A DNA stretch of 28,762 nucleotides from assembly GCA_001465935.1 (NCBI GenBank), contig LNKV01000102.1:1-28762 (forward strand), in the 5' to 3' direction. Below the pieces are notes generated by a model. It made no database searches. It was not told the DNA's origin and was given only the letters and a program-made list of their open reading frames with translations. This document shows, piece after piece, positions 9,105 through 18,680 of this stretch (its first letter is position 1; every line of letters starts with the position of its first letter). Position numbers and translations under genes: made by a program. Origin of the DNA: Clarireedia homoeocarpa (lineage: Eukaryota > Ascomycota > Leotiomycetes > Helotiales > Rutstroemiaceae).

Positions 9105-11826
9105 TTAAGCGAGTACCGGTGATATGTCTTCAGCGTCTGGGTTGGTGTTCAGGGTCGACCAGGTTTCTGCCCTGGGTAAAGTAGTATCGGTTGTAGCAGA
9201 AGCAAATGTAGTCAAGCGGGACTTTAGTGACTCCAAATCGGTATCTTTACCATCAACAGTAAATTTTGGTCGTGAACTGTCGAAGCGAATCCATGGGCCA
9301 GCTTCACAAATACGGCAAGCGAGCCACAGTATACGCTCCTTGCGTTGCTCTACCATTGACGGCAGTTCGTGGTACTTCTCTTCCTCATCTGTCTTCTTGC
9401 TAAGAAACCATTTCTCAGGATACAACTTTTCGGCATAGATTAAACCTCGCATCGCGTAGTCTTCCGGCAAAGGACGCACATCGTTCTTTTCTGGCAAGGG
9501 AAACTTGTCGTCTTGAATACGATCAAGCGTAATGTATGACGTCAATAACGTATTCAAGTAAATCGCTAGGCTCTGCCATGGGAACGTCGCTGCCAAAAGA
9601 TCCATCGCGCCTGAGAAAAGAGACATACGATACATAAAAACGAGAGTACAATGAACGTAGCTAAGGCAATTTGGGTCACCAATACGCTGAAGAACAATAT
9701 CAAGTGCTGAGTTGCTAAGCCTTTCTGCGTGCCTAAAGGAAATCATAGAAGGAGAAGTTTCCTCTTGAGGACTCTCCATCTGAATATCAGTTTTGTTAGC
9801 CGCAGGTAGTGTAGTGGCTTCCATGGTAGGATTTTCTTGAGTACTCTCCATCTGAGTATCAGTCTTCTCAGCCGTAGGTAGTGCAATGGCTTTCATGATA
9901 GGATTTTCTTTCAAACCGAAACTCAAGATCGCAACGGCATTAGAAATAGAGATCTGATAGCCTTGTTCCAGAAATTTCTTTGTTACTTGCCCTATCTGTC
10001 TGTCGAGAAGTCCAAGGAAATCTTCAACTGCTGTGTCGAATCTGTCCATAGTTCTGTTCGTGAACAAATGAGCATGAGCTCTGATGAACGCAGTATCGAG
10101 AGGAGGTAATCGGTATTGACCTTGGCCATTCTCGGCATTCAGAACAGGATCAAAGAGTGTAAGAATCGATTCGCGGGCAGAGGTGAATGGTACTACAACG
10201 CAGAGAGATTTGGCGTAGTAGTAAAGCTGCTGCAAAGCATTTGGTCTTGCCAAAATTGCAAGGTGATGGTAGAGCCTACCAGTTGTAGGAGCTTTGTTAG
10301 AAGCTTTAGAGTACCAATGGCGAGCTACTCCAGTCCACACTTCTCGATCTCTGATATCATCGTCCTCTATAGCCATCCGGTATCTTCCAAGGTCTCCGAG
10401 GCACTCAATCCAGGTGTCTTCAAATGCAGGAACAGTTTCGTACAAGAGAGCCATCATAGAATAAGCCAAATAGATGAAAGCGAGCATATGATCGAGAGAT
10501 GCTGGCAATCTATGCCTTAGAAGCTCTAAGAAAGAATGGATACCATGACGCCACATTCGTGCAGGCATGGCATATTTTGAAGCAAGGCGACATAGAGCCT
10601 GGCTTGCTGATGGGTGCTGAGACGCCAAAAAGAAATCATGGTGCTCGTGAAGTAAAGTACGATGTAGAGCAATCAGTGCTTGCCATTGTTCATTGTTGAG
10701 CTTCGGCTGGGAAGAGGAATCCCCCTGTGTCAAGCCAGCTTGCTTATTATCCACTTCTATACACTTCGCTTCAACCATAACGAGTCCAGCATAGATGCCC
10801 TTTACTTCAGCTACGAGCTCCTCCTGCGAAATGGGTTTTGTCTCCGGCTGAAGGATGATAGTAAACTCTTTATCTTGAGATTTGGATCCATGATTCAAAG
10901 TATTTCTCGTATGTAGTATAGCAGGTGGGGCAACTGATTGCCTATTGTGATGGCTGTGCTGACTTGTGTGAAGGGCTGATCGTGGTACAAGCTGGGGGGA
11001 AGATTTTAGTGATCTACGTGTACTTGGCTTCATCGCCTGAGCCCGTGTTTTGTTTGCTTGAATGGACGCGATATTGGACGGATTAAACGAAGATCTTGTG
11101 AATGGGGAGTCCTGGTCCGGAGTCCACAACTGTCCCTTCGGTCTTTGAGAAGTAGGGGTTTGCCGCCGAGAGTCCGCATCCATAGGAGACTGAGGCGCTT
11201 GAGCTTTAGAACGTTGCGGGGGTCGCGAACCAGAAGCCTCTCGAGACGCTGAGTCTGCGGATATCCCATCTCCGAAGGCGGCCCTTTTACGCGGCTGATC
11301 CGCTGTTATATGTTCATGAGAATCGTTCATCGTAGTATCCTCATTTTTAGGCCTAAGGTTCAATTGTTGAAGACCTGATAAGGATCTTGTTGGTTGAGGA
11401 CTATTAAGTGGCCGTTTTGCCAGCGATGGGGGTCGACCAGCCTCCGCCGTTCCATCAATATGGGCATCTTTCGAATGTCTTTGTTTCTGATTTCAAATCT
11501 TGTCAGCCTTGATCATCTTTCTCGCTTCGAACGAAGTACAGCCTTGTCACCAAGTAGCATGTAGTTATGTTCACTGACCTTTTTGCTGCCGAATCACTTG
11601 CTGCAGAATCACTTTCGAATGCCTTTCGAAACTGCTGGAGCTCCGTCGAATTTATAGGAAATTTATCGCGATGATTCTCCTCGGCGTGTTTCCAAAGTTC
11701 TTCTGTAGAAGGAAAGACGATGGGCTCCAAGCAATAGGTACAGGTCCGCGATTGAGTTTTGGTTTTGTTATTCCTGCGCTGATGCTGAATCCAGAGGTCA
11801 TCTAGATCTGGCCTATGTTTGTACAT
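9105..11826 (-). CDS. C2H2 zinc-finger protein with EST1-type DNA/RNA-binding domain
   Basis: About 873 residues. Exon 1 runs from the ATG at 11826 to about 11579 and holds a C2H2 finger, C29-x2-C32-x14-H47-x4-H52 (TCTYCLEPIVFPSTEELWKH). Exon 2 holds a basic, low-complexity linker (SRPPQRSKAQAPQSP), then an all-helical region with LYHHLAILARPNALQQLYYY and PFTSARESILTLF. These are hallmarks of the EST1/SMG7-type domain, known from telomerase-recruiting and nonsense-mediated-decay proteins. The intron is probably 11479-11578 (GTCAGT..AAAG; AAKR-HSKDA). A GTGAAC donor at 11574 with the ATCAG acceptor at 11487 also keeps frame; the pairing GTCAGT-ATCAG does not. A 24-residue tandem duplication (ENPxMxAxxLPxAxKTDxQMESxQ) lies after the domain core. 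Fungi often carry several such finger-plus-EST1 paralogues of unknown function, so a role in telomerase itself is not implied. Confidence 0.78.
9764..9907 (-). repeat. 72-bp in-frame tandem duplication (two copies)
   Basis: Copies at 9764-9835 and 9836-9907 have a period of 72 bases, equal to 24 codons of the EST1-type gene. The encoded copies begin ENPIMKAIALP and ENPTMEATTLP, so they have diverged by substitution but kept frame. The segment is acidic and polar, probably a disordered loop. Confidence 0.85.
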
Positions 11827-11865
11827 ATCGGCGTAGGCTCAAGTCGTAGAATGATATCGATTGTA

Positions 11866-11933
11866 AGATGTCTTTTGTGGGAAAGATTGAGAATGAGAGT
11901 GAGATGTCTTTGATGGGAAAGGTTGAGGAATGA
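11866..11933. repeat. ~36-bp imperfect direct repeat upstream of the EST1-type gene
   Basis: AGATGTCTTTTGTGGGAAAG at 11866 recurs at 11902 as AGATGTCTTTGATGGGAAAG. A GATTGAGAATGA/GGTTGAGGAATGA stretch follows each copy. The repeat lies 40-110 bp upstream of the ATG at 11826, so it is within the 5' UTR or core promoter of that minus-strand gene. No function can be assigned. Confidence 0.75.
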
Positions 11934-12996
11934 CAACGAGCAATGAACTTCGTGGAAGAATTGTTCGGTTCCATCTTCGTTCACCTGCGGAATTATACAT
12001 AGAGGAAGGTCATTTTTGCCTAACAATGGCGAACCATTTTGCGAACACTCTGAATAAAGCAGGGCTTGTGGATATGTTTTGTTGGTAACTATATCCTGTT
12101 TTCGTCGGTGACTGCTTTCAGCTTAGGCTTTTATTGTCTATCTATGCATCGAACCGCAGGTTGGATGGCTCGGGGCAGGTTGTATGCCTTGGGATAGGTA
12201 GTATCACTCCTTTGGTCATGAAATACGGACACTAATGCATGGAAGTTTCGTTCTGGCTTTACAGCATGCTGCCTCGAAAGTTTGCAGCCCCCTGCCATTC
12301 TCATTCGCTCCCTTGTACTCTGCGCCTTTCCTACCATCCTCGCTATGAATTTCCATGATTGGCGATCTACGCATTATGTACTATAGGATTTGCCAACTCA
12401 GCCTCGGAATCTATGCTCCTTCCCGATTTCAAGAGGGAAGCTGCAAGTCCTTGTTCTTCTCTTACAGAGCAGCTGTCGCTTAGGTTTCTCATGATAAGTT
12501 GAACTATAGGCACTCTAGAGGCGTCCCACGTTATTATACTCTTAAAGCACTAGGGAATTCCTCCTATGCTTTTGGGATTGTACGCAGCTCTTTCCCTACA
12601 GAACTCGAGCCAGCCTTAGCCACCATTGTAAGAACCTCAAATATTGATAGCGGCGTAGCACCTGTAGCTTGGCTTGGCACCTGTCAGTACTATCCGTTTG
12701 CTAGGGTACTCAACGTGAGATCTGTGTCCCGCTGTGATATTTACTTCGATGTGAAAGGTTTCTTGAAAGTTAGAAAGCTGATTTCGTGATATTGGCTCTT
12801 GATTTACATTTTCAGCTTGCATTAGTCTAGGCTCTCAAGCTCCAAGCATGAAAAAATATCACTGCTGAGGAGAATGATTTAGCTTGAGATCAGGAATACA
12901 GCTTTAGAAGCCATATGAAAGAGTGGTATGCTAAGACCACACGCTACAGAACATACGGCACTAAACTGAGACTACTGGCTAGATAGGCCTTCTCCG
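11934..12996. other. intergenic, no supported gene
   Basis: Short open frames exist on both strands (12131-12337 minus, 12499-12789 plus), but none shows a known motif, splice signals or a convincing composition. I see only the promoter side of the EST1-type gene and the 3' side of the BCS1-like gene. Confidence 0.45.
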
Positions 12997-14475
12997 TCAC
13001 GCCCCAAATACCCTTCCTTCTGATTCTATCCACTTCATCACATTGGCACACGCTTCCGCAGGTTTTTCCTTGTACTGAAGCATAAATCCCTGAAGCTCAG
13101 CGAAGCTGTATTTGCCCTCTGGTACTCTGCTGGCGAACTGCTTGGCATATCCTTTCAAGCCATCCAACGCTTGTTCGGAAGGATACTCGATAGTCGCATA
13201 CATGAGCAAGAACAACCGTTCGATATGTTCCGAAGTGGGGTTTCGAAACTCGTACTTGCGGTCAATGCGACCAGGTCGGAGAAGTGCATCGTCCAACTTT
13301 TGCGGTTCATTGGTTGTTACAATCAGGATACGTCCTTCTTTCGCCCCGATACCATTGATAGTATTAAGAAGACCAGATAATGAAATTCCTGGCTTCTCAT
13401 TTTTCTCTTCCTCGACCGGAGGATGGCGAGTGCGTCCTGCACAGTCGACATCTTCGAGAAGGACTACACAACGATCAGACAGAGCAGAAAAGAGCTCAGT
13501 CAGATCATCGTCAGTCAAGTTTTGAGACCCGAGATTGATAACATAGATGTTGAGACCAAATGTGGTAGCTAAGTAAAAAGCAAATGAACTTTTCCCGTTC
13601 CCTGGCGGACCGTAGAATAGATAACCTCGTTGGTAAGGAATTCCACGCTGTTCATACCAAGTTCGGTTTTTTAGAAAGTCGGCCGCATCATCGATAAGTC
13701 CTACCAATATGCCTTTTTCTAGAGCCAAACTGTTCTTGGGCCTGTAACGGAGCATTGTCGAGACTTCCCAGAGCGTGAAAAAGGGGCTACGTCTAGACAG
13801 TTTGGGAACCAGGACAGGAAGCAAGGCTTCAGTATTCGATATCTTGAATTTTTGGACGGTCTCAAGAAGATGCTGTATAGGTTGTGTGGATCTTCCGTGG
13901 CACTCAATCGTAAGCTTTTCATCGATCCGCTGGTCGCCTCGCATATTGGTGAGTTCCCCTTGGTTCCGGATTACTGCAAATCGACGTCCTTCAAACCACA
14001 AATGATGAATAGTATAACCTAAACTGTATTTTGGTGGTGTTCGGAATTGTTGATGCGAGAAATTCGGAAGATGACCGTCGCCTACTGTTACCGCATCACG
14101 CGTCTGGTAGTTCGTTTCTGCTATGAGGACCTGGCATGACGAAAATGCAGGCTGGCTAGCCATCCATTCGAGAAATGCGGGATGAATAACATCAGATTTG
14201 GCGATTTGAATACGCGCTGTGTAATAAGTACCGATGAAAATCTGAGCCCAACTGTAGATAAAGCGGAATCCTTTCCATGCTGTCCAAACTGCAGCGAGGA
14301 CAGGGAAGATAATGGTAATGTCAAAATTCAAACTTTGAAGGATGAACCTGTGAAGTGAACGGTACCCTGGGATGATAGACTCGATTAATCGATCGGGAAA
14401 CTGTGTCGAGTTTTGTTCAACTGCTGAGCTGTTGAGTGAAGCCAAAAATTCGTCCACAATAAGCTTGAGAGACAT
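12997..14475 (-). CDS. BCS1-like AAA ATPase
   Basis: A single open frame of 492 residues, with no intron needed. Yeast Bcs1 is a mitochondrial inner-membrane AAA translocase that delivers the Rieske protein to complex III; filamentous fungi carry many paralogues, some tied to other jobs. The BCS1 N-terminal region spans about residues 45-250, with a hydrophobic segment near 52-80 (ITIIFPVLAAVWTAWKGF) that could be the membrane span. The AAA module follows: Walker A GPPGNGKSS (289-297), Walker B VVLLEDVD (337-344), sensor-1 VTTNE (386-390) and RPGRID (400-405) with the arginine finger. All catalytic residues are present, so it is probably active. A 16-residue charged insert (about 348-363, HPPVEEEKNEKPG) follows Walker B. 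The N-terminus shows no HeLo-type cell-death domain. An accessory paralogue is more likely than the housekeeping Rieske assembly factor, because it sits among decayed accessory genes; that is inference. Confidence 0.92.
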   Translation of the reverse strand: MSLKLIVDEFLASLNSSAVEQNSTQFPDRLIESIIPGYRSLHRFILQSLNFDITIIFPVLAAVWTAWKGFRFIYSWAQIFIGTYYTARIQIAKSDVIHPAFLEWMASQPAFSSCQVLIAETNYQTRDAVTVGDGHLPNFSHQQFRTPPKYSLGYTIHHLWFEGRRFAVIRNQGELTNMRGDQRIDEKLTIECHGRSTQPIQHLLETVQKFKISNTEALLPVLVPKLSRRSPFFTLWEVSTMLRYRPKNSLALEKGILVGLIDDAADFLKNRTWYEQRGIPYQRGYLFYGPPGNGKSSFAFYLATTFGLNIYVINLGSQNLTDDDLTELFSALSDRCVVLLEDVDCAGRTRHPPVEEEKNEKPGISLSGLLNTINGIGAKEGRILIVTTNEPQKLDDALLRPGRIDRKYEFRNPTSEHIERLFLLMYATIEYPSEQALDGLKGYAKQFASRVPEGKYSFAELQGFMLQYKEKPAEACANVMKWIESEGRVFGA

Positions 14476-14902
14476 GTTTGACGGCGTAGAAGTTTAATCA
14501 AAGGGAATATTGAATGGTTGGTTGAAGACTTCTTTCTACGAGCGTACAAGGAGTCTTTTCTTGATCATATATGTCCATGAGATAAACTGGTAAGTGCCTT
14601 GCTTTAATGACGATCAAGGATTGATTTGCAGAACACCGAGTGATGAAGAAGACCAACGGATAATTAGAAGAAGTAGTGCTCGTATAGCCAGCCAGCCAGC
14701 CAGCCAGCATCATGCGGGACAGGCGAACTGTCGAACCCACACACAATCGTCAAGTGATACATGGATAAGGACTGCCTGCTCATTTTTTATTCCCGCCCTT
14801 ACATTAAACCCTCGTATATCATCTGGTTGCGCTTCCCATCCTTCCTTCTCCCCCATTCCAGCAGATCATGCTACCTAATCCCTCCCAGTCCCAGTCAAAT
14901 TC
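14476..14902. other. intergenic with a short AGCC repeat
   Basis: This is the upstream region of the BCS1-like gene. It contains five AGCC units plus AGC at 14686-14708. The rest is C/T-rich with no supported gene. Confidence 0.5.
14686..14708. repeat. (AGCC)5 microsatellite
   Basis: Five perfect AGCC units and a trailing AGC, about 210 bp upstream of the BCS1-like start codon. Confidence 0.95.
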
Positions 14903-15326
14903 TTACTTTTGCGGTTGCCAAGCAGCTTGCGTCCCTTCAGTCGAAGATAGCCGGCCTCGCGAGGGTACTCCGCCACCACCTATGGTATATCAAGTCAGTA
15001 TCAAGAGTTCGGTCAAGTCCCAGGTCGCTTACGACACTTTCAGCATTTCTTGTTCTGGTTGCGAGCCTCTGTCTCGGCGGAACTATAGTAGAAGTTAGAC
15101 GAATAGTAAATTGCTTGAGGGAGATATTCTACCTATCTGTGGCCGCAAAAGTGACACAACGTGGCAATTTATAAGCCTTAGTTTTGAAGCATTTGGTTGT
15201 ATATGTGCCAGGAGGTGGAGCTTTCACAGTCAACTTCTGTCGTACTCTTTTGTATATTGAGCACCACTCAATATATGTGTAACGCGCATGCCTACATCCA
15301 AATCTCTCCTTTCGAACAATGCACAT
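14903..15326 (-). pseudogene. small Cys/His-rich protein, stop inside the second Cys pair
   Basis: The start is the ATG at 15326 (MCIVRKERFGCRHARYTYIEW). Two introns fit well: 15083-15132 (50 bp, GTAGAA..CTATAG, branch CTAAC) and 14980-15032 (53 bp, GTAAGC..CCATAG, branch CTGAC). The joined product would be about 94 residues with Cys at MC, GCRH and EWC, then exon 2 (SSAETEARNQNKKC-stop-KC) and exon 3 (RGGGVPSRGRLSSTEG), ending with TAA at 14903. A TGA at 15040-15042 falls exactly between two Cys codons; TGG-to-TGA (KCWKC) would explain it. If this is the natural end, the protein is 79-80 residues and intron 2 lies in the 3' UTR. The frame is open upstream to 15434, so an earlier start is possible. 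The Cys/His spacing suggests metal binding. I do not recognise the family, though small MC-starting Cys/His proteins are common in ascomycetes. Confidence 0.4.
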
Positions 15327-15434
15327 GTTGAAAAAATCATAAGTAGGATGAAGCTTTGTTATGGTGTAGTCGAATTTTGCATTACCAGAGTAGATATACT
15401 GTGATCGACTCTCTTGGCCGAGATTGAGCAACAT

Positions 15435-15792
15435 GATGTTTCTTTTCCTAACTATTATATTCCCTCCTAGTGTAGCAGCCCTCCGTGAATATTACCTGAT
15501 TGGCAGACCGTGGTTATTCTCTTTACGTGTAGTAGAGCGTTAGTCGACTGCAGCAAGCTCCACATATTTAGCTTTGGAAGGTAGAAGATGAAGTTAACTT
15601 GAATATTGGATTTTCACCAAGTCGTGTTCCGCAATGGCTTTTAGTAAAAGGTTACAAGAAAACCTGGGAACTTACGATCCTAAAGAAAACTGCTGTGACG
15701 GTATGAAGAGGAGGGGTAAAGAGTACATTGTAAGTCCTAGGGTATAGACTGAGATATTATACAGAACAATTCATTCATGGAATTGTAGATGA
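15435..15792. other. intergenic, no supported gene
   Basis: I see nothing convincing. The stretch separates two minus-strand small genes and presumably carries the promoter of the Cys/His gene and the 3' end of the zinc-ribbon gene. Confidence 0.4.
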
Positions 15793-16362
15793 TCATAGTA
15801 AATTTTTATCTTCTTGCAAAACCCTATCTAGCCAGTCTTGGCATATCTTGCGATTCCTCAACAAATCTCTCTTCCGTTCCTTCTTATTCTCTTCACACTC
15901 TTCACACTTTTTACACATGCCTTCCGAACCGATCGTAGCAAAACAAGACCCGCAACGATATCTCCTAACCCAGTTTCCATCTTTTATCTGCTTCTCTGCT
16001 TTCTTTTCCCTCTCCAACTTCAATATCTCCATCATCTCCATCATCTCCATCATCTCCATCATCTCCATCATCTCCATCATCTCCATCATCTCCGTCATCT
16101 CCGTCATCTCCGTCATCTCCTGGTCATACTTATCATCCTCTGCCTCAATTATGTCAGCCAGCATCTCGTCTGCATCTGCCTCGATTTGGCCGCATAGTAT
16201 CTCGTCTGCATCTCTTTTAATCTTCTTCTGATCTTGCAGCCCATCGTGTAGTCCGGCAGCTGCAGGATTCCGCTTTCGGTGTTGGATACCTAGGGGCTGA
16301 TTGGTTTTCTGTGAAGTATCAGCAATATGTTACCTGAATTTTAATAACTTGTATATTACCAT
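15793..16362 (-). CDS. coiled-coil protein with EMM repeats and a zinc ribbon
   Basis: About 172 residues. The proposed start is the ATG at 16360-16362, cut immediately by a 51-bp intron, 16309-16359 (GTAATA..TTCACAG, branch CTGAT). Exon 2 begins KTNQPLGIQHRKRNP and is open to the TGA at 15793. A duplicated acidic motif, RDADEILCGQIEADADEML, precedes ten tandem tripeptides (three EMT, seven EMM) encoded by a 9-bp repeat. A basic helix (LEREKKAEKQIKD) follows, then two CxxC pairs, YRCGSCFATIGSEGMCKKC, that look like a zinc ribbon, and a charged helical C-terminus. The repeat and charged flanks predict a long coiled coil. I do not recognise the family. If the intron is wrong, translation could begin at the ATG at 16164, giving 123 residues. 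Confidence 0.55.
16025..16114. repeat. 9-bp minisatellite (ATCTCCATC/ATCTCCGTC), 10 units
   Basis: Seven ATCTCCATC units are followed by three ATCTCCGTC units, 90 bases with no interruption. On the minus strand they code for Glu-Met-Met and Glu-Met-Thr within the coiled-coil gene. Because the unit is a multiple of three, length changes keep the frame. Confidence 0.95.
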
Positions 16363-16947
16363 TGCCTGATGCAGAGGATAAGAGTGAGGTGACCAGGGTA
16401 TACAGGGAAAGTTTGCCTTAGTCGAAGTTCATGGTGGAAAGACTTGACAGGAGACACGATATGTATTGATGAAAGAAAATAGATCTTTCCGGCAAATATA
16501 TGAATTTATACTCTGATTTGTGAACAAATACCAGATTCTTGAAATCTACATCTTTCTTATTAATTTAGAGGTCTAGTGATTGTGGGAATAACAGGGATAG
16601 ATCTTAGAAATATATCGGAAATGCCGCTTCAGATGTCTCAAAATGATCAGATTGGAGTAAAGTAAACAACATAGGTCGTGATCTAGGAAGCAGCAAGGTA
16701 TTACCGACAGCAAATCGGGGTAGAACCTCAAGTGAAGCAAACGAAACCTTGGTAGCCTGAGTAGAGTACATCACAAGGCATCTTCATATTCTGTATCCTC
16801 CTGTAAGGTTAAGAAGTATATATACGATAAGTAGTCAGGAGATATCGGCAATGTAACAAAATTAGAAGAAGTAATCTAGGCTGTGATCCAAGAAGATAGA
16901 GAGACGGTAACAGCGCCAAAAAGAAAAAACGTATTGTAACATAATCT
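16363..16947. other. intergenic, no supported gene
   Basis: AT-rich sequence with no recognisable coding region or repeat. It lies upstream of the zinc-ribbon gene and downstream of the Ras-like gene. Confidence 0.4.
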
Positions 16948-18143
16948 TCATCTCCTCCCAACACAACCGAAACAGAGGTGTCGAAGCCACTCAACACTAG
17001 TACTCCAATAGGCTGTCCATTCTACCCATGCTTCCCCTTTATCGTCTGGGTACCAACCGCTCTTTTCGATTGATGTGCTCCTTTCGTACAATGTGCTCGA
17101 ACCTTCCCTGTTGGTCGACTTCTCCTCTGCTCCGTATTCATTCCCTAGCGTCGTACTCGGAATGCAATCGCTCTGTGCCGCAGTTTCTCCAACTTCATCA
17201 TCTGGCTTTCCACTGTTCAACCCCTGCAAAATCTCCCGATCAATCAAAGCCTCTACTGCATCTTCTTTACCTTGCATAGTATCCAAAGACCAAATGTTCC
17301 ATGATGCACTGCTTCTTACAGTAGCAAACTCTTGCGGCTTTTCTTCCCTGCCGCCTATCCAGGATCGCCCTTCTGGTGCCGTGATGAGCTCATCTCTTCC
17401 GGTCTGCCACTGTGTACAACGTTCAATGGCCAGAGTGCCATTGATCCATAGGCCCTCGAAACGTTGTGTGGAAACTTCAAATATTGTTGTACCGGAATAA
17501 GGAGAGATCTGATCGTCAAGAAAACGCTTATCGGTTGAAAGCTGATTGTTTTCCAAGATATCAGAAAAAAAGGAGCTGATAATATTTCGAAGATCCAGGT
17601 CTGGATCTTCCAGTGAAGTTAGCAAAAATCGAGGTTCCGGTTCGTTGACCAGTAGTGCGATCCTCTCCTTCCATCCAGAAGTTCCTCCAACTGAGTAATC
17701 CGTATTAGCAATCCAAAGAAAGCTGTACCGGGTCGGATGCTCCTGGAGCATCCGATAGAAGACTTCACAATGTTCGAAACTTGTATGTGAGCCACAGTGG
17801 AATATGAGGACGACATTTCATGGAAAGTGACTATTTTTAGCCATGATTGTGCTTAATTCCCCGGAGGTCGAGCATTCTTGGATTACAAGCTCGAGCTTTA
17901 GCGGCCTACCCATCTCCGGTATAGCGGGATATGTTATAGGGGTGGAGTGGTTGTCTTTTAAGAGATGAAGCTAGACCAAATCACACAATTAGATTCAGCG
18001 TATCGAAAATTGGGAGAAAAACCGAGTATGTACAAACTTACAACGGGAAAATCGCCGATCATTCGGCTGACTATTAGATACTTCCCAACACTTCCACCTT
18101 CAAGAACAAGCAAGTATATGGTTTCTTTGACGTTATTGGACAT
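16948..18143 (-). pseudogene. diverged Ras-like small GTPase with in-frame TGA and long C-terminal tail
   Basis: Exon 1 (18143-18042) reads VKETIYLLVLEGGSVGKYLI, a Ras-type G1 loop in which the first Gly is Glu and the final Ser/Thr is Tyr. The intron is 17971-18041 (71 bp, GTAAGT..GTCTAG), and exon 2 continues in phase from 17970 to the stop at 16948. Further Ras-fold landmarks are RPLKLELVIQECS where DTAG is expected, NVVLIFHCGSHTSFEHCEVF matching the usual LLVYSITSxxSFE, WIANTD at the NKxD position and FLLTSLED near the SAK position. All nucleotide-binding motifs are degraded, so it is probably not a normal GTPase. A TGA at 17818-17820 (codon 85) interrupts the frame; CGA-to-TGA would explain it. 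The full frame is 374 codons, twice a usual Ras, with an acidic tail ending CFGCVGRR and no CaaX box. The first ATG after the stop is at 17751. A RasGEF-like gene lies 5 kb away. Confidence 0.6.
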
Positions 18144-18680
18144 GCTGAATAGAGTGCAGAAGGTCTGGAAGGCGTATTTGTGTCACTCTTCCTTATCGTT
18201 GCGTAAATTGCTTACACTGGTTGTCTCGTTCCACAGCTTGCTCTTATACAATGAAATAGATGTTCTCCCGCATCTTCAATTTCCATCATTATTACCATTT
18301 CAATATCCAGGGCCAGCATCTCATGACGACTTTCCGTGAAGAAATGTTGCTTGAAAAAGGTTTGATCATTTCTTGCAAGGAATAAGTAAAACAATGGAAT
18401 AGGAACTTAATGAACTTTTCTTTTTCCAAGTTGCAAAAAAATGTGTCTAATAAGGGATAATCAATAATATGCAAATTCAAAATTGAATTAATTGAAACTA
18501 TTTGTGCAGTGAATGCTATCCTGTCCCTACTCCGCGATTCTTCACATGCATATACTTTAATGTAGTTTCATATCCAAATTCGATGCAGCGGTGATAACAC
18601 CAACGTATTGAGGATGTAAGCCCCTTTAACAGTCAAAGAAATACTGCCAGCTCATTACGTCTAGCTGATACCTTGCATAT
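18144..18680. other. intergenic, no supported gene
   Basis: AT-rich spacer containing the promoter side of the Ras-like gene. The short open frames on both strands lack motifs or splice support. Confidence 0.4.

Noticed and set aside
10116..10916. Several plus-strand open frames of 66-134 codons
   Set aside because: They are antisense shadows of the EST1-type coding exon.
12499..12789. 96-codon plus-strand open frame
   Set aside because: No motif, no splice signals, and the composition is like random sequence.
12997..14475. HeLo-type cell-death domain on the BCS1-like protein
   Set aside because: The N-terminus matches the ordinary BCS1 layout with a hydrophobic segment near residues 52-80; no HeLo-like helices were recognised.
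15838..16231. Long plus-strand open frames rich in His-Leu or Ile-Ser repeats
   Set aside because: They are reverse readings of the 9-bp minisatellite; the minus strand carries splice signals and a zinc ribbon and is the coding one.
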